In this document: piece by piece, positions 57,386 to 64,000 of the stretch
How positions within the stretch are numbered: position 1 is the stretch's first letter
Layout of the letters: every line of letters begins with the position of its first letter
Translations under genes and position numbers: made by a program
From: Flavobacterium azooxidireducens
GTDB lineage: Bacteria > Bacteroidota > Bacteroidia > Flavobacteriales > Flavobacteriaceae
Assembly (NCBI RefSeq): GCF_023195775.1
Contig: NZ_CP096205.1
Span: 248,001 to 312,000 of the forward strand
Direction of reading: 5' to 3'
Length of the DNA: 64,000 bases
Notes under the pieces: model-generated
The model's database searches: none
Seen by the model: the letters and a program-made list of their open reading frames with translations, nothing else
Told to the model about the DNA's origin: nothing

Positions 57386-58051
57386 ATGTTCAAAAAAATA
57401 ATCAGCTACCTCTATCCTATCAATTTACACAAAACGACTTCTGAGATTAGCAAGTCGTTGGAAGTTACTTTGGTAAACGGACAAGTGGTTTTGGATAGTT
57501 TGAACACCAATTATTCCTATGGGAGTTTGCAACGTGTGCTTAGAAAAGGACTTTTAAGCATTGGTTTTGAAAATATCAAACCAATGAATCATGTTTTGGT
57601 TTTGGGTGTTGCCGGCGGAAGTGTCATCAAAACGTTGGTGGATGAAGTTGGTTATTCCGGAAAAATTACCGGCATTGAATTGGATGAAAAAGTAATCGAT
57701 TTGGCCAACGAACATTTTGGTTTGGATAAAATAAAAAACCTCAACATTATTCATCATGAAGCCTTTGAATTTGTGTTAAAAACCAAATTGAAATATGATT
57801 TAATTATTGTTGATATCTTTCAAGACACGACTATGCCCGGCTTTTTATTTGAAAATTTCTTTCAGAATCGGTTAACCGAAATTTTAAATGCAAATAGTTA
57901 TATTCTTTTTAATACGATGATTTTGAAAGAACATGACAATGCACGAAATAAATCGTATATTTCTTTTTTTGATACAGAAAAATATATGGTTTGGACGCTT
58001 CCACGGATTGAAGAGCACAACGAATTAATTTTAGTTAAAAAAGAAAAATAA
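57386..58051 (+). CDS. Spermidine-synthase-like methyltransferase-fold protein
   Basis: 221 residues. A Rossmann fold with HVLVLGVAGGSVIKTLVDEV (SAM/decarboxy-SAM binding), the acidic strand end ITGIELDEKVIDLANEHFG, KYDLIIVDIFQDTTMPGFLFENFF (catalytic loop as in spermidine synthase) and LFNTMILKE. It lacks the full N-terminal beta domain of spermidine synthase, so it may be a related, non-polyamine transferase. Solitary or co-transcribed with the GH114-like gene that begins 74 bases later; a TTTTG box stands between them. Confidence 0.82.
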   Translation: MFKKIISYLYPINLHKTTSEISKSLEVTLVNGQVVLDSLNTNYSYGSLQRVLRKGLLSIGFENIKPMNHVLVLGVAGGSVIKTLVDEVGYSGKITGIELDEKVIDLANEHFGLDKIKNLNIIHHEAFEFVLKTKLKYDLIIVDIFQDTTMPGFLFENFFQNRLTEILNANSYILFNTMILKEHDNARNKSYISFFDTEKYMVWTLPRIEEHNELILVKKEK

Positions 58052-58125
58052 CTTGGTACACTAATTGCAACGTAATCGAATGAATACCAATTAAATTATT
58101 ACTTTTGACCTCAGAAATTCGTAGC

Positions 58126-59079
58126 ATGAAAAAAATATATTTTATACTTCCCATAAGTTTAGCCTTACTCCTTTTATTTGGTTTTGAAATGGATGATAAA
58201 GATAAAAACACACAAAAAGCAGGAAAAAAAATGCAGGAAATGGTTGTCGGCATTTCAAAATATGCCCGCAAATTCAATCCTGATTTTATTGTTATCCCGC
58301 AAAATGGCTCAGAATTAGCCTTTCAAAACGTTGATCCGGACAAACCGTTGTGTAACGAATATATGAATGCGATTGACGGCATTGCAATTGAAGAATTATT
58401 TTTAGACGAAAAAGGCAAAGCAGACAAGTATCGAATTAACAACCTAAAAAAATTACCAAAAGACAAAAAAGTAATTGTTTCTGAGTTTGTAAAGGATAAA
58501 AATGAAGAAGAAAATATCATTAAACTAAATCAAGAAGCTGGATTTGTTCCGTTTATCAGAACAGCAGATAATTATCATTATCATACCATTCCTGAAAAAA
58601 TACTGAATGAAAATTCTAATGATGTTAACAAACTAAAAGATGTTCAGAATTTTTTATACCTCATTAATGCCGATGATTTTGACACCAAAAAAGAATTGAT
58701 TGATAAAGTTGCCGATACTAATTTTGACTTGATTTTAATCGATTTATATTATTTGAGCTTTCCTTATACCAAAGCCGATTTAGAAAAACTAAAAGTGAAG
58801 AAAAATGGTGGAAAACGTTTAGTGATTTGCTATTTGAATGTGGGTGCAGCCGAAAATTGGCGAAGTTACTGGCAACCAAATTGGAAAAAAGGCAATCCGA
58901 AATGGCTCAAAAAGAACTATAAAGGTTACGATAACGAAATATACGTAGAATTCTGGGAACCAACTTGGCAAAAAATGATGTTTGGAAACGATGATTCATA
59001 CATGAAAAAAATTATCAATGCCGGATTTGACGGTGTATTTTTAGATAATGTAGAAGCTTATTATGCTTTGTACAACTAA
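58126..59079 (+). CDS. Exported GH114-like (TM1410/MJ1477) barrel protein
   Basis: About 317 residues from the ATG at 58126, which gives [20 protein letters not shown] as a signal or anchor. The family is a (beta/alpha)8 barrel related to endo-alpha-1,4-polygalactosaminidase (GH114). Typical strands: [60 protein letters not shown], and [15 protein letters not shown] with an Asp near the C-terminus. The lipoprotein or anchor status is uncertain. Function may be cleavage of amino-sugar exopolymer. Its last four bases overlap the opposing kdsB gene. Confidence 0.85.
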   Translation: MKKIYFILPISLALLLLFGFEMDDKDKNTQKAGKKMQEMVVGISKYARKFNPDFIVIPQNGSELAFQNVDPDKPLCNEYMNAIDGIAIEELFLDEKGKADKYRINNLKKLPKDKKVIVSEFVKDKNEEENIIKLNQEAGFVPFIRTADNYHYHTIPEKILNENSNDVNKLKDVQNFLYLINADDFDTKKELIDKVADTNFDLILIDLYYLSFPYTKADLEKLKVKKNGGKRLVICYLNVGAAENWRSYWQPNWKKGNPKWLKKNYKGYDNEIYVEFWEPTWQKMMFGNDDSYMKKIINAGFDGVFLDNVEAYYALYN

Positions 59080-59801
59080 AGTAAAAATCTAGCTTTTTCC
59101 AAATCTTCCGGAGTATCGATCCCAATGCCAACATGATTAGTTTCTACCATTTTGATTTTTTTACCATATTCTAAATAGCGAAGTTGCTCTAATTTTTCTG
59201 AAGCTTCTAGTGATTTCATCGGTAAATGATAAAAATCTAACAACGCTTGTTTTCTAAACGCATAAATTCCGATATGCTGAAAATAGCGAACGCCAACATT
59301 TTTTTCTCTTGGATATGGAATTACCGAACGTGAAAAATACAAAGCCAATCCGTTTTGATCGACAATTACTTTTACGTTATTAGGGTTTTCAATCGCTTCC
59401 CAATCAGTAATTTCTCGCATCAGCGAAGCTAAATCAACTTTTTGTTCTACATCGTTTTTAAAAACTTCAATCACTTTTTCCAGCGGTTCTTTGTTGATGA
59501 AGGGTTCGTCGCCTTGCACATTTACCACCACATCAACATCTAAATTTTCAACGGCTTCTGCAATTCGATCGCTTCCACTTTCGTGTTCTTTGATGCTCAT
59601 AATCGCTTTTCCGCCTTGAGAAACAATTTCATTAAAAATTAAATCGGAATCTGTCGCCACAAACACATCATCAAATAAATTAGTGTTTACAGCCGCTTCA
59701 TACGTTCTTGTAATCACTGTTTTTCCACCCAAATCTTGCATGAGTTTAGCAGGAAAACGAGTGGATGCGTAACGAGCTGGAATGACGGCGATGATTTTCA
59801 T
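59076..59801 (-). CDS. kdsB: 3-deoxy-manno-octulosonate cytidylyltransferase
   Basis: Activates Kdo with CTP to CMP-Kdo for lipid A-core assembly. 241 residues, family length. Signature: [59 protein letters not shown] and [18 protein letters not shown]. The start at 59801 is followed upstream by a period-8 repeat; there is no Shine-Dalgarno sequence. Overlaps the convergent GH114-like gene by 4 bases at its end. Downstream of the DUF4126 gene on the same strand; the only space between is the repeat. Confidence 0.97.
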   Translation of the reverse strand: MKIIAVIPARYASTRFPAKLMQDLGGKTVITRTYEAAVNTNLFDDVFVATDSDLIFNEIVSQGGKAIMSIKEHESGSDRIAEAVENLDVDVVVNVQGDEPFINKEPLEKVIEVFKNDVEQKVDLASLMREITDWEAIENPNNVKVIVDQNGLALYFSRSVIPYPREKNVGVRYFQHIGIYAFRKQALLDFYHLPMKSLEASEKLEQLRYLEYGKKIKMVETNHVGIGIDTPEDLEKARFLL

Positions 59802-59802
59802 T

Positions 59803-59867
59803 TTTTGGATTGTTGGATTTTCAGATTTTTCGATTTTTGGATTTTTCGATTTTTGGATTCTTTCGAT
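59803..59867 (-). repeat. Period-8 repeat filling the kdsB leader
   Basis: On the plus strand units are TTTTGGAT, TGTTGGAT, TTTCAGAT, TTTTCGAT, TTTTGGAT, TTTTCGAT, TTTTGGAT (59803-59858), then TCTTTCGAT. Read in the kdsB direction it is ATCCAAAA/ATCGAAAA, ending one base before the ATG. It takes up nearly all of the 68-base gap to the DUF4126 stop. Confidence 0.93.
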
Positions 59868-59869
59868 TT

Positions 59870-60430
59870 TTATTTTATCATCTTTCGAAAAAACTTTATT
59901 CCCACAAAGAAAATAAAAAGCACTAAAATAAACGCTATAATTGGTATAAAAATGGATGCGAACGACATAACTGTGGCTGTTCCGGTTTCAACGGTAGAAA
60001 CAATTGGGTTGCCAATTCCCCCTGTGGTAGCAGTTGAAGTGAGTCTTGTTGCGGCTGTGGCAGAATTAATAGCTGCGGCTGTTCCTCCTCCGGCAATAAT
60101 GGCTAAACCCCACGTAAATAACGGACTCAAATCGACTAACGTGGAAGCCATCACTGCAGTTCCGGCAATAGCTGCTAACGGAATAGCAATTGTGTCTAAA
60201 ATATTGTCTACAAAAGGAATATAATAGGCTAAAATTTCAAAAATCATGGCAATTCCAAGAGCAATTAATGCCGGTGTTTCGCCAAGCCAACTCCAGGAAT
60301 CATTCACAGGAATCCAATTCAAATGAGAAGCCAAACTCAATATAAAAAGCGGTACAAAAACCCGAAATCCGGCTGAGGCTGCCAATCCGATTCCGAGACA
60401 AATGCTGATTAGGGTTTCTATTGATATCAT
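59870..60430 (-). CDS. DUF4126 family membrane protein
   Basis: 186 residues, multi-pass membrane protein. The sequence begins [20 protein letters not shown], then [20 protein letters not shown], a central [20 protein letters not shown] helix and a final [20 protein letters not shown] helix. The middle is unusually rich in small residues (Ala, Gly, Thr). DUF4126 function is unknown. It precedes kdsB by 68 bases on the same strand and follows the RecD-like helicase by 9, so the three may share a transcript. Confidence 0.92.
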   Translation of the reverse strand: MISIETLISICLGIGLAASAGFRVFVPLFILSLASHLNWIPVNDSWSWLGETPALIALGIAMIFEILAYYIPFVDNILDTIAIPLAAIAGTAVMASTLVDLSPLFTWGLAIIAGGGTAAAINSATAATRLTSTATTGGIGNPIVSTVETGTATVMSFASIFIPIIAFILVLFIFFVGIKFFRKMIK

Positions 60431-60439
60431 CTTTCAAAT

Positions 60440-61861
60440 TTATTCAAAATTTTCATCTTTAAAGCCAATCAGATATAATTTTTCTTTGGCTCTGGTAACG
60501 GCTGTGTACAACCATCGAATGTAGTCTCTATCTACACCTTCGGGTAAATAGGGTTGTTCTACAAAAACGGTATTCCACTGACCACCTTGCGATTTATGAC
60601 ACGTTATAGCATATGAAAATTTCACTTGCAATGCATTAAAATATTCATTTTCCTTTACTTTTTGCACTTGTTTATATTTTGGTCCTTCGTTTTCATAATC
60701 TTGCAAAACTTCTTGATACAAGCGATTGGATTCTTCGTAAGATAAAGAAGGTGTTTCGCTGGTAACCGTATCCAACAACAAAATGGTTTCAAATGGTTTT
60801 TGGTTGGGATAATCGACCATTCTAATTTTTACTTTGGCAAATTTGAATCCGTATAATTCTTGAATTTTATGAATTTCGAGAATTTCAACAATATCACCAT
60901 TGGCAATAAATCCGGCTTCATCGGTTTCTTTTAACCAAAAATAATTATTTTTTACCACCATCATAAAATCGCCGGAAGACAAATCGCTTTCGCGGAAGAG
61001 AATAGCATTTCTAATTTGCTGATTATATTGATTCGCTCGTTTGTTGGTTCGCACGATGAAAGCGGTTTCCTCCATCCCATCTTTACTATAAGCAGTATTA
61101 ATGGCATCTTGAATATCATAACCATCGGTTAAACGCACGATGTCTTTGAAACTTTTTACATTAAATTGAAACGAATCGATAAAATGTTCTTTCAAAACTT
61201 CTCTGAGCAAGGTTGCGTTGAACAAAATTCCGGAATTTTCTTCTTGTCGCATCACTTCATCCAATTCGATGTGAAGTACTTCTTTATTATAATAGGTACG
61301 TAATGTTTCAATATTTAAAGCCGGACTCACATCCATGTGAACGGGTGGCAACTGAGCTGTATCGCCCAATAGAATCATTTTACAATTTTCACCGGAATAG
61401 ACATAACTCATCAAATCATCCAAAAGTGAATTGCTGTCCATTGATTTTGAATCGGTATTTACATCCGAAATCATAGAACTTTCATCTACAATAAAAATCG
61501 TGTTTTTATGTTTATTAATTTGTCTGGTAAAAGAAACGCCTCCTGAAGGATTTTTTTTAGGAAAATAAATTTTTTTATGAATGGTAAAAGCCGGTTTTCC
61601 TGAATAATTGGCAATCACTTTTGCTGCCCGACCGGTTGGAGCCAACAAAACATATTTTTTGTTTACAGAAAGTAAGTTTTCAACCAACGTAGAAATTAAT
61701 GTTGTTTTTCCGGTTCCGGCATAACCTTTTAAAACAAAAAGTTCGTTGGAATCTGAATTTGTGGCGAAATTGGCTACCTTTTCAAAAAAAATTGTTTGTT
61801 TTAAAGTGGGATTAAAAGGGAACGATTTTTGTAAGATACTGTAAAACAGAGATGAATTCAT
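60440..61861 (-). CDS. RecD-like ATP-dependent DNA helicase
   Basis: 473 residues of the SF1B (RecD2/AAA_30 plus UvrD_C_2) type. Walker A GYAGTGKTT at about 44-53, Walker B NTIFIVDESSM, a Gln-x-x-Arg-type MRQEENSGIL region, FIVRTNKRANQYNQQIRN, and near the C-terminus ITCHKSQGGQWNTVFV and YTAVTRAKEKLYLIG (motifs V-VI). It probably helps DNA repair or replication restart by unwinding 5' tails. The short length means no N-terminal RecD2 extension. First gene of a probable three-gene transcript (helicase, DUF4126, kdsB), with 9 bases to DUF4126. Confidence 0.93.
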   Translation of the reverse strand: MNSSLFYSILQKSFPFNPTLKQTIFFEKVANFATNSDSNELFVLKGYAGTGKTTLISTLVENLLSVNKKYVLLAPTGRAAKVIANYSGKPAFTIHKKIYFPKKNPSGGVSFTRQINKHKNTIFIVDESSMISDVNTDSKSMDSNSLLDDLMSYVYSGENCKMILLGDTAQLPPVHMDVSPALNIETLRTYYNKEVLHIELDEVMRQEENSGILFNATLLREVLKEHFIDSFQFNVKSFKDIVRLTDGYDIQDAINTAYSKDGMEETAFIVRTNKRANQYNQQIRNAILFRESDLSSGDFMMVVKNNYFWLKETDEAGFIANGDIVEILEIHKIQELYGFKFAKVKIRMVDYPNQKPFETILLLDTVTSETPSLSYEESNRLYQEVLQDYENEGPKYKQVQKVKENEYFNALQVKFSYAITCHKSQGGQWNTVFVEQPYLPEGVDRDYIRWLYTAVTRAKEKLYLIGFKDENFE

Positions 61862-61923
61862 TTATGAAAAGTTAGGAAACTATTAAAATTCAAATATACT
61901 GATGAATTTTGTGTGAAATGCTT

Positions 61924-61951
61924 TTGAGAAAAAAAAAAAATTGTAGATTTG
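61924..61951 (+). promoter_or_regulatory. Consensus promoter TTG-N17-TAGATTTG
   Basis: TTG at 61924-61926 and TAGATTTG at 61944-61951, 17 bases between, the best match to the Flavobacterium consensus in this window. It would drive the membrane-protein gene at 61980 and, by overlap, DUF3822 and rsmD. Confidence 0.75.
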
Positions 61952-61979
61952 CCTTAAACTGAAATTAAAAAAAATCAAG

Positions 61980-62741
61980 ATGATTAAATTAGTTATAATT
62001 GTTGTAGTACTTGCATTAGCCATTTTTGGAATTGTAAAATTACTGGATAAAAACACTAATACAAAATTGAAACCTGTTATTTCAATTGTATTATGGATAG
62101 TAACGTTAGTGTTTGGATATTTAATTTACGAATCAATTCAGGATCCAATTCGTTTTGACAAATTAAAAGAGAAACGTTTTCAGGTTGCAGTTAACAAAAT
62201 GTTGGATATTAAGGCTGTTCAGCAAGCCTATAAATCTATCAACGGAAAATACACCGACAATTTAGATACGTTAATTACTTTTATTGAAAATGAAAAATTC
62301 ACCATCATCGAAAGAAAAGACACCTCTGTTATTGATGCTGAAAGAAACAGAGCTTTTGGTCTTACAGTTGGTCCGGACGGAACAGGTGGATATTTTAAAG
62401 ACGTTGTTGTGACTAAAGAATTAGGTAAAGTAAGTATTAAAGATTCTTTATTTAAAAATTCAGATCGCTACAAAAGATTAAATCTTGTAAGAGTTGATGG
62501 CATTGAAGCTAAAATTGATTTGAAATCTGGATTCATTAAGAAAAATGATTTGAATGTTCCTGTTTTTGAAGCAAAACTTGAAAAAGCAAAATTACTAACA
62601 GATCAAGATCAAGGATTAGTAGCTAAAGAAAGAAAAGTTGTTTCTGTAGACGGAATCAACGGAGAATACATCCTACTTGGATCAATGGAAGAAGTTAGTT
62701 TGTCAGGAAACTGGCCTAAAAAATATGGAAATAACGAATAA
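61980..62741 (+). CDS. Membrane-anchored protein of unknown function
   Basis: 253 residues with two N-terminal helices (KLVIIVVVLALAIFGIVKLL and VISIVLWIVTLVFGYLIYES), followed by a soluble part of about 190 residues facing the periplasm or cytoplasm (RFQVAVNKMLDIKAVQQAYK, KINGKYTD-type SINGKYTDNLDTLITFIENE). The pattern AVQQAYKSINGKYTDNLDTL recalls type IV pilin-like or T2SS GspG-type N-termini in other proteins but lacks the prepilin signal. Function unknown. Its 3' end overlaps the start of the DUF3822 gene by 17 bases, which ties it to DUF3822 and rsmD. Confidence 0.8.
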   Translation: MIKLVIIVVVLALAIFGIVKLLDKNTNTKLKPVISIVLWIVTLVFGYLIYESIQDPIRFDKLKEKRFQVAVNKMLDIKAVQQAYKSINGKYTDNLDTLITFIENEKFTIIERKDTSVIDAERNRAFGLTVGPDGTGGYFKDVVVTKELGKVSIKDSLFKNSDRYKRLNLVRVDGIEAKIDLKSGFIKKNDLNVPVFEAKLEKAKLLTDQDQGLVAKERKVVSVDGINGEYILLGSMEEVSLSGNWPKKYGNNE

Positions 62742-63546
62742 TTCAATTACCGAAAAAAGTTATAAAAAGTTGTCCATTCAGGTTTCACTGAATGGGCTTT
62801 CTTTTTGTTGCCGTGACACTTTGTCTGGGCTGATAACTTCTTTTAACAACATTGATTTTACTAAATTTCCAAAAAATTTCAGCATCGAAAACAGTCTTTG
62901 GAAATCTATTCTAGATTATACCGATTTAACCAAATCATATGATCAAATTACTGTTTTGCATGAAAACAATCTGAGTACATTTGTGCCAAAACCGCTTTTT
63001 GACGAAGATTATAAAGGAAGCTACCTTCAATATAACACCAAAGTTTTTGAAACCGATTATTTTGCCGTTGATGAAATTGGAAAATATGAAATGATGAATG
63101 TTTATGTACCTTATGTAAACATAAACAACTATCTGATTGATCAATTTGGTTCTTTTGAATACCAACATTATAGCGGAATTTTAGTTTCTAAATTACTTGA
63201 CTTATCTAAAAATGATGTGTCGCAAAACGTGTTTGTACATGTAACGAAAACTCATTTTGAAATCATTGTTATTCAAAATCAAAAATTACTGCTTTTCAAT
63301 TCGTTTGAATACCAAACAGCAGAAGACTTTTTATATTATTTATTGTTCACCGCCGAGCAACTTCATCTGAATCCGGAATCGTTTAAATTAAACATTTTAG
63401 GTGATTGCACAGAACAAGACGAATTATATCAAAAAGCATACAAATACGTTAGAAACACTACTTTGTTGGATGTTTCTGATTTACAAAAATCAAACACTTT
63501 TTCGGCACAGGAAAACAGAACCCATTTTATACTATTTAACTCTTGA
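62725..63546 (+). CDS. DUF3822 family protein
   Basis: 273 residues from the ATG at 62725 (MEITNNSITEKSYKKLSIQV); a longer frame from 62677 is open but runs inside the preceding gene. DUF3822 proteins resemble an actin/ASKHA-type or cell-division associated fold in Bacteroidetes; visible core: FVPKPLFDEDYKGSYLQYNT, YFAVDEIGKYEMMNVYVPYV and EIIVIQNQKLLLFNSFEYQT. Exact function not known. It usually precedes rsmD in this phylum, as here, where the stop overlaps the rsmD start by 3 bases. Confidence 0.92.
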   Translation: MEITNNSITEKSYKKLSIQVSLNGLSFCCRDTLSGLITSFNNIDFTKFPKNFSIENSLWKSILDYTDLTKSYDQITVLHENNLSTFVPKPLFDEDYKGSYLQYNTKVFETDYFAVDEIGKYEMMNVYVPYVNINNYLIDQFGSFEYQHYSGILVSKLLDLSKNDVSQNVFVHVTKTHFEIIVIQNQKLLLFNSFEYQTAEDFLYYLLFTAEQLHLNPESFKLNILGDCTEQDELYQKAYKYVRNTTLLDVSDLQKSNTFSAQENRTHFILFNS

Positions 63547-64000
63547 GAATCATATCCGGAAAATACAAAGGTCGCCGATTATCACCACCCAAAAACTTAC
63601 CTGTTCGCCCCACGACCGATATGAGCAAAGAAGCGTTGTTTAATATTTTGAACAATCATTTTAATTTTGCCGAACTTTCGGTTTTAGACTTATTTGCCGG
63701 CACCGGAAACATTAGTTTTGAATTTGCTTCGCGTGGTAGTGAAGCAATAGTTTCAGTTGATGCTGATTTTGGATGTATTTCCTTCATCAAAAAAACAACG
63801 GACGAATTTGAATTTAATATCACCGCCATTAAAAGCGATGTTTTTAAATTTTTAGAAAAAACCAAAGGTAATTATGATATTGTTTTTGCCGATCCGCCTT
63901 ACGGAATGACACAAGAAAATTTTGAAAAAGTGGTACAAATCGTTTTTGAAAAAGAACTTCTTTCAGAGGACGGAATGATGATAGTGGAACATTCTAAGCA
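63543..64000 (+). CDS. rsmD: 16S rRNA (guanine(966)-N(2))-methyltransferase, partial at window end
   Basis: About 152 residues visible; the gene continues past 64000. The TTG at 63543 gives MRIISGKYKGRRLSPPKNLP, the standard RsmD start, and overlaps the DUF3822 stop. RsmD methylates N2 of G966 in 16S rRNA during 30S assembly. SAM motif VLDLFAGTGNISFEFASRG, catalytic DPPY motif in VFADPPYG, and TTDMSKEALFNIL are all present. Its reading frame is clean to the window end. Confidence 0.93.
   Translation, partial: MRIISGKYKGRRLSPPKNLPVRPTTDMSKEALFNILNNHFNFAELSVLDLFAGTGNISFEFASRGSEAIVSVDADFGCISFIKKTTDEFEFNITAIKSDVFKFLEKTKGNYDIVFADPPYGMTQENFEKVVQIVFEKELLSEDGMMIVEHSK

Overview
The window looks like chromosome of a Flavobacteriaceae bacterium, most likely Flavobacterium or a close relative. 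The evidence is the low G+C, signal peptides ending in FAQ or SYGQ, lipoproteins with SCSSD-type lipoboxes, start regions without Shine-Dalgarno sequences, TAnnTTTG promoter boxes, a SusC/SusD-type polysaccharide utilization locus (PUL) and a hybrid two-component regulator. I saw no tRNA, rRNA, CRISPR array, prophage or complete insertion sequence. One group II intron is present.

Layout. Bases 1-6022 hold a GxxExxY nuclease-like gene bounded by inverted repeats, then thiamine pyrophosphokinase, an exported protein, rlmF and uvrB. Bases 6023-11330 are accessory: a dispersed 139-bp repeat, two orphan membrane-protein genes, a group II intron, attC-like hairpins and a five-copy repeat array. Bases 11328-21057 carry a DinB-like gene, a 961-residue hybrid sensor/regulator and a tight operon of secreted proteins and a lipoprotein, with a putative operator in front. 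Bases 21126-29317 hold hsp20, a second copy of the 139-bp repeat, a CPBP protease, orphan membrane proteins, an FAD monooxygenase, a YdeI-type protein, two cassette-like genes with self-complementary ends, and a hydrolase. Bases 29440-41599 are mostly core genes: an AraC regulator facing DUF983-DUF417, a GH13 enzyme, a TerB-like protein, an esterase, DUF1456, DinB, PEP carboxylase, an Lrp regulator, an M14 peptidase, an XRE regulator and a lipoprotein. Bases 41729-56671 form a PUL predicted to target dextran (alpha-1,6-glucan): SusC, SusD, SusE, GH66, GH31 and GH97 plus a SusR-like regulator. Bases 56769-64000 are again core: acyltransferase, methyltransferase, a GH114-like protein, kdsB, DUF4126, a RecD-like helicase, a membrane protein, DUF3822 and partial rsmD.

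Most interesting points. (1) Short genes in the accessory parts begin with GTTA-type boxes and end with the reverse complement of their own box, as integron cassettes do; a group II intron sits antisense at the end of one such unit. (2) A sensor/regulator controls, by inference, an operon of unknown secreted proteins that has neither SusCD nor CAZymes; a 21-bp-period direct repeat sits upstream and shares TGTTACA with a palindrome before the regulator gene. (3) Period-8 repeats lie directly before the start codons of uvrB, a DUF1456 gene and kdsB. (4) The PD-(D/E)XK-like GxxExxY gene is framed by a 24-bp inverted repeat.
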